From Deltaproteobacteria bacterium (GTDB lineage Bacteria; Myxococcota_A; Polyangia; DRWM01; JAAZOP01), in NCBI GenBank assembly GCA_016218765.1, contig JACRCZ010000068.1:29473-93472 (forward strand): DNA of 64,000 nucleotides. Reading direction: 5' to 3'. The notes beneath the pieces are model-generated. The model was not told the origin of the DNA, ran no database searches, and saw only the letters and a program-made list of their open reading frames with translations. Made by a program: the position numbers and the translations under genes. Positions 25,008 through 32,851 of the stretch are shown one piece after another (position 1 is the first letter of the stretch; every line of letters begins with the position of its first letter).

Positions 25008-27230
25008 ATGCGCGCAAGGGCGATCGCGTACGTGGAGCGGAACGGGGGGCGGGTCGCGACGTGGGTGGGAAGCTCGCCGGCGCGGCTCCTCGTGCTGCTC
25101 GCGGCCGGCGTCGTGGTGCTCGATACCGCGCTTGCCGCGGCGCGTCCTGGCGGCGGGCAGAACTACTCCGGCGGGAGCGGCGACAGCGGGGGAGGAGGAG
25201 GCGGAGGGTTCGCGGTCGTCATCCACCTCGCCGTCTATCTGCTGCGCCTGTGCATCGATTACCCTGCGGTCGGCCTGCCTATCGTCGGCGTGCTCATCGT
25301 CGGCTACACGGTCTACCACTACACGAACCCCAACCATCGGACGCGCGCGGCGGTGCAGGATCTCGAGGAGTCGGTCATGGCGACGGCGCAGCGGGATCTG
25401 GGTGTCCTGCGCGACCGCGATCCGAACATGAACGAGCAGGCGTTCCTGCAGGACGCCGGCAAGACCGTGCTCGCGGTGCAGCAGGCCTGGTGTGCCGGGG
25501 ACATGCGCCCGGTGCGGCGGCTGCTTTCGGACGGCGTCTACAACCGTTTCACGGCGCTTTTGGCGATGAACGCCGCTCGGGGCTTCCGCAACGGGATGGC
25601 CGAGTCGACGATCGAGGCGCCGGTGGTGGCGGCGGTGGAGCGCGACTCGTTCTTCGACACGGTGCACGTGCGGGTTGCCGGCAAGGCGCGGGATGCCGAC
25701 GTGCCGCTCACGGCCACGCCGGAGCAGGCGCAGAAGCTCCTGCGCAAGGCGCGGCTGGAGAAGTACTTCGAGGTGTGGTCGTTCCTGCGGCGTCCCGGCG
25801 CGCAGACCAAGGCCGGGCAGACGGTGATCGAGGGGCGGTGTCCGAACTGCGGCGCCGACCAGCCTGTGGGGGACGTGGTGGAGTGTCCGTTCTGCCACGC
25901 GCTGGTGAATTCCGGCGAGTTCGGCTGGGTGCTGGCCGAGATCACGCAGGCGTCCGAGTGGCGAGCCGGCTCGGTCGGGTCGCAGGTCGACGGGTTGGAC
26001 GAGTACTGGGCGGTGGACCCCAACTTCAACCGGCAGCAGGTCGAGGATCGGGCTTCGTTCCTGTTCTGGAAGTGGGTCGAGGCGCGGGTCACGCGGCAGC
26101 CCGCGGCGGTGCGCAAGCTGTCGAGCCGGCGGCTTTCGGACTACGTGGCATCCGAGGCGGCCTCGGGCGGCATCGGCGGGGGCCAGACGACGATGGAGCG
26201 CGTGGCGGTGGGGGCCGCGGATCTCGTCGGGGTGGAGGCTGGCGAGTCCGGCGGGCAGGACCGCGCGTACGTGCGCATCCGCTGGTCGGCCGCCTACGCC
26301 AGGAAGGCGCAGCCGGTGCCGGCGACGAACGTGCTGGTGCTCGTCCGCGAGGCGGGGGTCGCGACGAAGGTCGGTCTTTCCGGCGACCGCTGCAAGAACT
26401 GCGGTGCGCCCGTGGTCACCGCGACCGATTCGCCGCAGTGCGATTTCTGCGGGGCGGAGCTGGGGGCGGGCAAGCAGGACTGGGTGCTGGACGAGGTCGC
26501 GGCGCCGACGGCGGTCGTCATGCGGCGTCGCAGGGTTTCGCGGGTTGCGCCCGCGCCGCAGGCCGGCGCCTTCGCGCCCGTGATGATGGCCCCGCTCTAC
26601 ATGCCCGCGATGCCGATGCAGCCGGGGATGGGGATGCAGCCCGCGATGCCGATGCAGCCGGGGATGGGGATGGCGCCCGCGATGCCGGTGCAGCCGGGGA
26701 TGCCCGTGCAGGCTGCGGTGCCGATGCAGGCCGGGATGCCGGCGCCCCTCGCGGCGCCGGCGGCGCCTGTGGTTGCCGCCGCGCCGCCGCCTGGGGACGA
26801 GGACGAGGCGGGGCCTGCGGAGCCGGAGGCGGTGCCGCCGTGGGCGCTGCCGGACATGTCGTCGCCGCAGGAGCGTTCGGCGCTGCTGGCGCGCATGGCG
26901 GTGATTGCCGCGGCGGACGGCGTCGTGACGCGGCAGGAGCGCCGGCTGCTCAAGAAGTGTTCCAAGCGCTGGGGCGTGCCGTTTTCCTCCATCGAGCCGA
27001 TCCTGAAGTCGGGGGTCGCGTCGGTGCAGGCGATGCAATCGTCGGAGAACCCGCAGCGCTTCATGATGGGCCTGGTCGCGGCCGCGCTCATCGACGGCAA
27101 GGTCGACCGCAAGGAGCGCCTGCTACTGGAGGGCGTGGCGCACAACATGGGCCTGCCGGCGGACGTCGTTCCCGGGCTGATCACGGCGATGGTGGAGTGG
27201 AAGAACGCCCAGGCGGGACGGGCCGCGTAG
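25008..27230 (+). CDS. Tim44-like / zinc-ribbon / TerB-like membrane protein
   Basis: 740 residues. N-terminal signal or TM, Gly-rich stretch, TM (about 70-100), Tim44-like domain (about 120-260), zinc ribbon with CPNC and CPFCH (about 280-297), a second Tim44-like domain (about 330-455), second zinc ribbon with CKNC and CDFC (about 463-485), a Met/Pro repeat (about 530-580), and a C-terminal TerB-like helical domain (about 620-740). Tim44-like domains act at membranes in protein handling; TerB domains occur in stress and envelope systems. ATG 25008 is preferred to ATG 24999 because AAGGGG lies 9 nt upstream of it. Function not established. Confidence 0.72.
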   Translation: MRARAIAYVERNGGRVATWVGSSPARLLVLLAAGVVVLDTALAAARPGGGQNYSGGSGDSGGGGGGGFAVVIHLAVYLLRLCIDYPAVGLPIVGVLIVGYTVYHYTNPNHRTRAAVQDLEESVMATAQRDLGVLRDRDPNMNEQAFLQDAGKTVLAVQQAWCAGDMRPVRRLLSDGVYNRFTALLAMNAARGFRNGMAESTIEAPVVAAVERDSFFDTVHVRVAGKARDADVPLTATPEQAQKLLRKARLEKYFEVWSFLRRPGAQTKAGQTVIEGRCPNCGADQPVGDVVECPFCHALVNSGEFGWVLAEITQASEWRAGSVGSQVDGLDEYWAVDPNFNRQQVEDRASFLFWKWVEARVTRQPAAVRKLSSRRLSDYVASEAASGGIGGGQTTMERVAVGAADLVGVEAGESGGQDRAYVRIRWSAAYARKAQPVPATNVLVLVREAGVATKVGLSGDRCKNCGAPVVTATDSPQCDFCGAELGAGKQDWVLDEVAAPTAVVMRRRRVSRVAPAPQAGAFAPVMMAPLYMPAMPMQPGMGMQPAMPMQPGMGMAPAMPVQPGMPVQAAVPMQAGMPAPLAAPAAPVVAAAPPPGDEDEAGPAEPEAVPPWALPDMSSPQERSALLARMAVIAAADGVVTRQERRLLKKCSKRWGVPFSSIEPILKSGVASVQAMQSSENPQRFMMGLVAAALIDGKVDRKERLLLEGVAHNMGLPADVVPGLITAMVEWKNAQAGRAA
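26604..26747 (+). repeat. 36-bp in-frame tandem repeat (Met/Pro-rich)
   Basis: About four copies with a 36-bp period, starting at 26604, 26640, 26676 and 26712. They encode 12-residue units of the type PAMPMQPGMGMQ. The last copy is degenerate. The first two copies differ only in their last 3 nt. Confidence 0.85.
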
Positions 27231-27240
27231 CCCCAGGTCG

Positions 27241-27297
27241 CCGAACCGCGGGCTTCAGCCCGCGGCTGTCAGCCGCGCCCTGAAGGGCGCGGTTCGG
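27241..27297. repeat. Cloverleaf-like palindrome between convergent genes
   Basis: An outer 10-bp stem, CCGAACCGCG (27241-27250) with CGCGGTTCGG (27288-27297), encloses three hairpins: GGGCTTCAGCCC (27250-27261), CGCGGCTG-T-CAGCCGCG (27261-27277) and CCCTGAAGGG (27278-27287). It sits 10 nt behind the Tim44 gene and 35 nt from the end of the convergent PEGA gene, so it could end transcription both ways, but it has no U-tract. It looks like a REP-type element. Confidence 0.75.
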
Positions 27298-27332
27298 TGG
27301 TGCAAGGCGTTCGCGAACGTCGCCGGAAATAT

Positions 27333-28634
27333 CTATCGGCTCGAGACTTCGGTCGCGTCCTCGGGGAAATCGGGCAGGGCGTCATCCGCCGGCGGCGGCG
27401 CCACGGGCTCGACCGCGGTCCCCGGCGGACCCTCGTAGCCGACCTCGATCCGGCCCTCGCCGCCCCAGTCGGTCCAGATGGCGAGGATCGCGGCGGCGAC
27501 CGCGAAGGCGCCGGCCGCCGAGGCCAGGATGTCGGTCGTGAGCATCATGTCCTCGCCCAGCGGCAGGATTTCCTCGCGGCGTGCGGGGCTCGTCCCGGAG
27601 CCGTAGAACTCGTCGTAGAGCGACTTGCCGTAGACGCCCGTCCCGGCCGCGCCGGCGCCGAGCGCCACGGCGGCGGAGGCGACGCCCCAGAACCAGCCCT
27701 GGTGCACGCGTCCGCCGAAGGTCACCGTCACGCGCGCCGTGCCGTCCGCGGGGACGTTGACGGTCTCCTCGGTCACGCGTTCCTCGTCCAGCTCGATGCG
27801 CACCTGGTGCTCGCCCGCCTCCAGCGCGGGGAGCGTGAGCGGCGTGCGGCCCAGCTCGGCCCCATCGACCAGCACCCGTGCGCCGTCGGGTTCGGAGGCG
27901 CAGACGAGGCGTCCGCTGGTGGGCGCGACGACGGCCGCGACGAGCGCGAGCTGCGCCATGGCCGTCTGGCCGACGGCGACCGTGACGTCCATGCCGCTGG
28001 GCTCGTAGCCGTCGAGCGTGACGTCGATGCGGTGGGGTCCCGGCGGGACCTCGAGGTCGATCGGCGTCACGCCGGCCTCGGTGCCGTCGAGCTGCACGAG
28101 GGCGCCGGCGGGGGAGGTGGCGACGCGGATCGTCCCGGTCGTGACTTCGCGGATGCCGAGCTGGATGCGCAGGGCGGCGACGCGCTGCTCGATCTCCTCG
28201 CGCTGCCGCTCGGGGATCTCGTCACCGCCCTCGCGCAGTGCCTGCTCGTAGAGCCGGAGCGCGTCGTTGGGACGACCGATGCGATCGTGGCAGACGCCCA
28301 TGCTGTTCGAGGTGGCCCAGTGGGGGTAGAGGGCGTACGATTGTCCGAACTCCTCCAGTGCTTCCTCGGGCCGGTTGCGGTCGAGCAGGCGCTTGCCGCG
28401 GCGATAGAACTGCCGGGCTTCCTCGCGGTCTTCGTCGCTGATCTCGGACGTCGCGGTCTGTCCGGTCGTGCCTTCCTCGGCGGAGCCCGACGCCTCCTGC
28501 GTCCCGCCCTCGGGAGGTTGTCCCGGCGCGGGAGCGGCGAAGAGGGCGGCGGCGGCGAAGGCGGCCAGGGCGGCCGCGCGGCCCGCGGATGGAGCCCCGT
28601 CGCGGAGCGGGTGGTGGCGGGACAGACGCTGCAT
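27333..28634 (-). CDS. TPR/PEGA-domain membrane protein
   Basis: 433 residues. Signal or TM about 15-38, an acidic linker, TPR-like helices (about 68-150: ARQFYRRGKRLLDRN, ALEEFGQSYALYPH), two PEGA beta-domains (about 165-245 and 250-325, with TSPAGALVQLDG and SEPDGARVLVDG), then two C-terminal hydrophobic segments. PEGA proteins sit in the myxobacterial envelope and often neighbour Ser/Thr kinases, as here (kinase 32 nt upstream in the same direction). ATG 28634 has GGAGG 5 nt upstream. Confidence 0.82.
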   Translation of the reverse strand: MQRLSRHHPLRDGAPSAGRAAALAAFAAAALFAAPAPGQPPEGGTQEASGSAEEGTTGQTATSEISDEDREEARQFYRRGKRLLDRNRPEEALEEFGQSYALYPHWATSNSMGVCHDRIGRPNDALRLYEQALREGGDEIPERQREEIEQRVAALRIQLGIREVTTGTIRVATSPAGALVQLDGTEAGVTPIDLEVPPGPHRIDVTLDGYEPSGMDVTVAVGQTAMAQLALVAAVVAPTSGRLVCASEPDGARVLVDGAELGRTPLTLPALEAGEHQVRIELDEERVTEETVNVPADGTARVTVTFGGRVHQGWFWGVASAAVALGAGAAGTGVYGKSLYDEFYGSGTSPARREEILPLGEDMMLTTDILASAAGAFAVAAAILAIWTDWGGEGRIEVGYEGPPGTAVEPVAPPPADDALPDFPEDATEVSSR

Positions 28635-28666
28635 TCGACCTCCGGTCTGCGGTCGCCGGGACGCCG

Positions 28667-30298
28667 CTAGAACGGCGGCTCCTCGGAGACCGTGGGAATC
28701 GTGTTGCGTCCGCCATCGCGCGGCGGGGGCGGGTTGTCCTCCGCGCGGCGCATGCGGACCGTGAGCTCGCGATCCTCGAGCAACGCGATGGTCTCGCGCC
28801 AGGTGGCCCACCCGCGCGCTTCGACGACGACTTCGACTTCGTCCCCGGCGGCGACGAGGCCGGTGGGCGGATCGCCTTCCAGCTCGACGTCCCCGGCGCG
28901 GACCTTGGCGTTGCGCGGCGCACCCTTCACGACGAGGATGACCTGGGGCGGCGCCGCGTCCGCGGGTTCGGGCGGGGCGTCGGCGGCGGCCAGCGAGGGC
29001 GTCTCGACGACGTCCGTCGGCGCCGCGACCAGCGCCGCGTCGGCCTTGGCGGCGGCGTCGGCGGCCTTGGTTCCGGCATCTTCCTCCGCGGGTTCCACGG
29101 GAGCCGCGTCCGACGCCGCGGCCGTAGTGGCGTCCGGCGCCGCCGCTCCCTCGGGCTTGCCGTCCCCGCCGCCGCGGAACACGAAGAACAGGAGGAGCCC
29201 GAGCAGCAGGGCGCCGGCGGCCGCACCGCCCCAGAGCAGCGAGCGGCCGCGGGGCGGAGGCAGCGAGCCGGTTCCGGTGGCGCCTCCGACGGTGGGGGTG
29301 GCATCCGCGACGATGGCCCGGCCGCGCGACGACCCGCCCTGCGAATGTTCCCCCAGGCTGACGATGCCCGGATGCGAGCTGGACCAGTCGGTGCGCGACG
29401 GGCTGTCGCCCAGAAGCGCGCTTTCGACCTCGAGCAGGTCCTCCTGCATCGTCTCGACCGTGGCGTAGCGCTCGGTGACCCGGGCGCGCATCGCCTTGAT
29501 CGTGATGCGGTCGAGCGCCACGGGGAGGTCGGGGGACAGGGTGCTCGGCGCCGGATACTCCGCTTCGGCACGCGCGTCGCGCAACCGTTCGACCCACAGC
29601 ATGTGGCTGTCGGATTCCTTGTACGGGAAGGCGCCGGTCAACATGCGGAACAGGAGGATGCCGCAGCCGAAGATGTCGCAGCGTCCGTCGATCGGCTGCC
29701 CGGTCAGCGCTTCCGGCGCGACGTACGCGGGCTTGCCCATGAGCGTTCCCTGCTGCGTCAGCTCGGACTGCCCCTCCGACACCTCGACGGAACGCGCCAG
29801 GCCGAAGTCGAGGATCTTGACGTGGAAGCGGCCGCGCTGTCGCGGCATGAGGAAGACGTTGGAGGGCCCGAGGTCACGGTGGACGACGCCGACCTGGTGT
29901 GCGGCGGCCAACCCGTCGAGGAGCTGGAGCATGACGCGGGTGGCGACGAGCGGCCCGAGCACCTTGTCCCGCGCCAGGACCTTGTCCAGGCCTTCGCCCT
30001 CCAGGTACTCCATGATGACGTAGGGGCGCTCGTCGCTCATGGTGTCCTTGGGAATCGACCAGGCGTAGACGTTGACCACGTTCGGATGGCGGATGGAGCG
30101 CAGCGCGGTGACCTCGCGCTCGAATCGCGTGAGATACGCCGGGTCGTCCATGCAATCCTGGCGCAGGAACTTGACGGCGAACGGCTCGCCCGTGGAGGCC
30201 TTCTCGGCGAGGAACACCGAGCCCATGCCGCCGCGCCCGAGGGCGCGGACCATCCGGTAGCCGGGAACCTGGATCGCTCCGGCCACGAACCACCCCAT
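28667..30298 (-). CDS. Transmembrane Ser/Thr protein kinase with PEGA-like C-terminus
   Basis: About 543 residues. Kinase domain about 10-280: glycine loop LGRGGMGSVF, FAVKFL lysine and ILDFGLAR are normal, but the catalytic loop reads HRDLGPSN, with Gly where Lys is expected. One TM helix about 358-378, Ala/Asp-rich stalk, and a PEGA-like domain outside (about 455-530). The predicted transcript start near 30349 rules out TTG 30346; ATG 30319 is an alternative to ATG 30298. Upstream of and collinear with the TPR/PEGA gene. Confidence 0.85.
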   Translation of the reverse strand: MGWFVAGAIQVPGYRMVRALGRGGMGSVFLAEKASTGEPFAVKFLRQDCMDDPAYLTRFEREVTALRSIRHPNVVNVYAWSIPKDTMSDERPYVIMEYLEGEGLDKVLARDKVLGPLVATRVMLQLLDGLAAAHQVGVVHRDLGPSNVFLMPRQRGRFHVKILDFGLARSVEVSEGQSELTQQGTLMGKPAYVAPEALTGQPIDGRCDIFGCGILLFRMLTGAFPYKESDSHMLWVERLRDARAEAEYPAPSTLSPDLPVALDRITIKAMRARVTERYATVETMQEDLLEVESALLGDSPSRTDWSSSHPGIVSLGEHSQGGSSRGRAIVADATPTVGGATGTGSLPPPRGRSLLWGGAAAGALLLGLLLFFVFRGGGDGKPEGAAAPDATTAAASDAAPVEPAEEDAGTKAADAAAKADAALVAAPTDVVETPSLAAADAPPEPADAAPPQVILVVKGAPRNAKVRAGDVELEGDPPTGLVAAGDEVEVVVEARGWATWRETIALLEDRELTVRMRRAEDNPPPPRDGGRNTIPTVSEEPPF

Positions 30299-30355
30299 CG
30301 TCGGCCCGATTCCCCACATGCTCCGCGCGGGAACCGCCGACAGCAATACGCAGAC

Positions 30356-30385
30356 AGGGTATCAGCGCCGGGATGCGGAGGTCAA
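30356..30385 (-). promoter_or_regulatory. Predicted promoter of the PEGA-type kinase
   Basis: TTGACC (30385-30380), 18 nt, TACCCT (30361-30356) on the minus strand. Confidence 0.45.
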
Positions 30386-30432
30386 CGCAAGTCGTTTCAC
30401 GGGCGGAAGCCACTCCGGACTATGGGTCCGAC

Positions 30433-32730
30433 TCAGGGTGACCACGCACTTCCGCAACGGTGGAGGATGATGCCGCTGCGGTCGTTGGCGACGACGAAGA
30501 CGTTGTTGGCCGAGGTGCCCCAGACGTCGGTGAGGTCGGCCAGGGCGTCGACGACGACGGGGGTCCAGTCGGTGCCGTCCCAGTGGAGGAGGGTGCTGGA
30601 CTCGCCGGCGGCGAAGACGTTGTCGGCGGAGGCGCCCCAGACGGCGTTGAGCCGGAAGCCGTACCAGGGATCGGAGCCCGTGGTCATGGACAGCCAGCCC
30701 GTGCCGTCCCAATGGACGATGATGCCGTTGTCGCCGACGGCGAAGGCGTCGCCCGAGACATCGACCCACACGCTGCGGAGGGTCTCGGTGGTTCCGGAGT
30801 CGATTTCGGCCAGGCCGTCGGCGCCGGCGCGCAGGAGGATGGTGCCATCGGAGCCGACGGCCATGATGTCGTCGGCGTTGGTGCCGGCGACGTCGAGCAG
30901 GTCGACGTCGGGCAGATCGGGTGGGAGAAGGGGCGTCCAGCTTCCGAAGGTGCCGTGGAAGGCGCGGGGCAGTCCATCGGTGATGGTCTCGTCCTGGCCG
31001 CCGACGATGAAGATCTCGTCGCCCGGGACGCCCCAGACGCCGAACAGATCGATGTCGATGAACAGGCCGACGGGCGAGGTGGTCCAGGACGCGCCGTCCC
31101 AGCGCCGGATGTTCTGGTCGCCGCCGACGAGGTACACGTCGTCGCGAGCGGCGGCCCAGACGTCTTCGGCCTTGAACCCTTCCTGCCAGCTTGCGAGCGT
31201 CCAGCGTGTCCCGTCGTAGCGCAAGAGCGCCGTGCTCGGCCGGCCGTCGGGGCTGGCGGTCGCGCCGGCGACGAACACGTCCTGGCCCGAGACGCCCCAG
31301 ACCGCGCGGAGGCTGGCGGTGACGGCGCCTTCCATGGGGCGCCAGGAGGTGCCGTCGTAGTGGACGATTCCGCCGTCGTGGAGCGAGCCGTAGACGTCGT
31401 TCGCGGCGGTGCCGGAGAGGGCGAGGTAGCCCTTGCGATCGACGGAGGGGGCGGTGCGATCCTCGGTCCAGGTGGTGCCGTCGTAGTGGAGGAGGATGCC
31501 GCCGTTCCAGCCGCCGCCGGCCCAGATGTCGTTCGTGGAGCTGCCCCACAGCGAGTACAGGGTCTCGCTGGTCGTCAGCGTTTCGACGGTCCAGGTGGCG
31601 GTGGTTCGTTCCCAGGACGCGAGGAAGCCGTCGGTGCCTGCGACCCACAGGTGGTCGGCGTCGACGACCCAGGCGGTTTCGATCTCGCTGGTGACGGAGG
31701 CGTCGGAGATGCGGGTCCAGGAGGTGCCGTCGAAGTGGAGCACGGTGCCGCCGGTGCCGACGGCGAAGACGTCGTCGGTGGTGGCGAGGATGCGGTAGAG
31801 GTGGCGCGTGGTTCCCGTGGCGCTGGGCAGCCAGGAGGCGCCGTCCCAGTGGATCACGGTGCCGTTGGCGCCGCTGGCCCAGACGTCGTTCTCGTCGACG
31901 ATCGAGACGCCGAAGAGCGGCTGCGAGGTGCCGCTGGAGTCGTCGTAGGTCCAGCTCGCGCCGCGGCGCCAGACGACGCTGCCGTTGGAGCCCACGGCGA
32001 CGGCGAAGTCCTCGCGCAGCGCGTCGACCCAGCGCAGGTTGTAGGCACCGGGCGGTACTTCGCGCGTCCAGCGCGCGCCGTCCCAGTGGAGGATGACGCC
32101 GCCCGAGCCGACGGCGAAGGCGTGGCCGTCGGGCGCGGCGGCGATGGAGAACAGCGATTCGGGTCCCGGGGCCAGGGGGTGTTCGACGGCCCACCCGTCC
32201 CGGCACGCGCAGCCCTCGTCGGTCGAGCCGTCCCGCGTGTCGTCGCAGCCGTTGCACGCCTCGGCGGTCGAGGCGCAGGCGGCTCGCGAGGGGGCCTCGC
32301 AGGTGGCGGAGCATTCCGCGACGCCGGTCACGCCGCAGGGGGTGGTGCAGGCGACGTCGCTTCCCGCGGCGCACGGGTACCCCTCGTCGGTTTCCCCGTC
32401 GCAGTCGTCGTCGGCGCCGTTGCAGTTCTCCGAGGGTGGGTCGCATTCCAGCGAGGTGCAGGCGACGCAGCGTTCGGTGCCGGTCGAGCCGCAGCCCGGG
32501 TCGCAGGCTCCCGGGGCGATCGCGGTATCGCATGCCTCGCCCGGATCGACCGTTCCGTTGCCGCAGGTCGGCGGGACGTCGGTCTCGCCGCCATCATCGC
32601 CGCCGGTGGTGTCGGCGTCGGCCGCGTCGCCGGCGTCCTCTTCGGGGAGCTCGAAGGGATAGAGCAGGCTGCAGCCCGCGAGCAGGGCGGCGGCGGAAAG
32701 GAGCGGCAGGAACCTCCGACCGGTCAGCAT
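30433..32730 (-). CDS. Beta-propeller-like repeat lipoprotein
   Basis: 765 residues. Lipobox L-L-A-G-C near residue 20, an Asp-rich linker, a Cys-rich segment (about 55-175, with CGNGTVDPGEACD and DDDCDGETDEG of the myxobacterial Cys-repeat type), then about 13 repeats of the form VWGxSxxDVxAVGxxGTIxHYDGxxW (about 185-760). Such repeats probably fold into beta-propellers. They are common in myxobacterial surface lipoproteins; no activity is known. ATG 32730, with a GGGGGTG ribosome-binding site. Confidence 0.85.
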   Translation of the reverse strand: MLTGRRFLPLLSAAALLAGCSLLYPFELPEEDAGDAADADTTGGDDGGETDVPPTCGNGTVDPGEACDTAIAPGACDPGCGSTGTERCVACTSLECDPPSENCNGADDDCDGETDEGYPCAAGSDVACTTPCGVTGVAECSATCEAPSRAACASTAEACNGCDDTRDGSTDEGCACRDGWAVEHPLAPGPESLFSIAAAPDGHAFAVGSGGVILHWDGARWTREVPPGAYNLRWVDALREDFAVAVGSNGSVVWRRGASWTYDDSSGTSQPLFGVSIVDENDVWASGANGTVIHWDGASWLPSATGTTRHLYRILATTDDVFAVGTGGTVLHFDGTSWTRISDASVTSEIETAWVVDADHLWVAGTDGFLASWERTTATWTVETLTTSETLYSLWGSSTNDIWAGGGWNGGILLHYDGTTWTEDRTAPSVDRKGYLALSGTAANDVYGSLHDGGIVHYDGTSWRPMEGAVTASLRAVWGVSGQDVFVAGATASPDGRPSTALLRYDGTRWTLASWQEGFKAEDVWAAARDDVYLVGGDQNIRRWDGASWTTSPVGLFIDIDLFGVWGVPGDEIFIVGGQDETITDGLPRAFHGTFGSWTPLLPPDLPDVDLLDVAGTNADDIMAVGSDGTILLRAGADGLAEIDSGTTETLRSVWVDVSGDAFAVGDNGIIVHWDGTGWLSMTTGSDPWYGFRLNAVWGASADNVFAAGESSTLLHWDGTDWTPVVVDALADLTDVWGTSANNVFVVANDRSGIILHRCGSAWSP

Positions 32731-32751
32731 CCATCACCCCCGAGCGGCGCC

Positions 32752-32780
32752 AGGGTAGAGGGACCGCCGCCCGGCGTCAA
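32752..32780 (-). promoter_or_regulatory. Predicted promoter of the beta-propeller lipoprotein
   Basis: TTGACG (32780-32775), 17 nt, TACCCT (32757-32752) on the minus strand; leader of about 15 nt. Confidence 0.5.
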
Positions 32781-32851
32781 CATCGCCGCCGCCTTCGGGC
32801 GAGTCGGCTTCCCGCTCTTCCCGCTCTGTCCGCACTCCCGGCACTCCCTTC

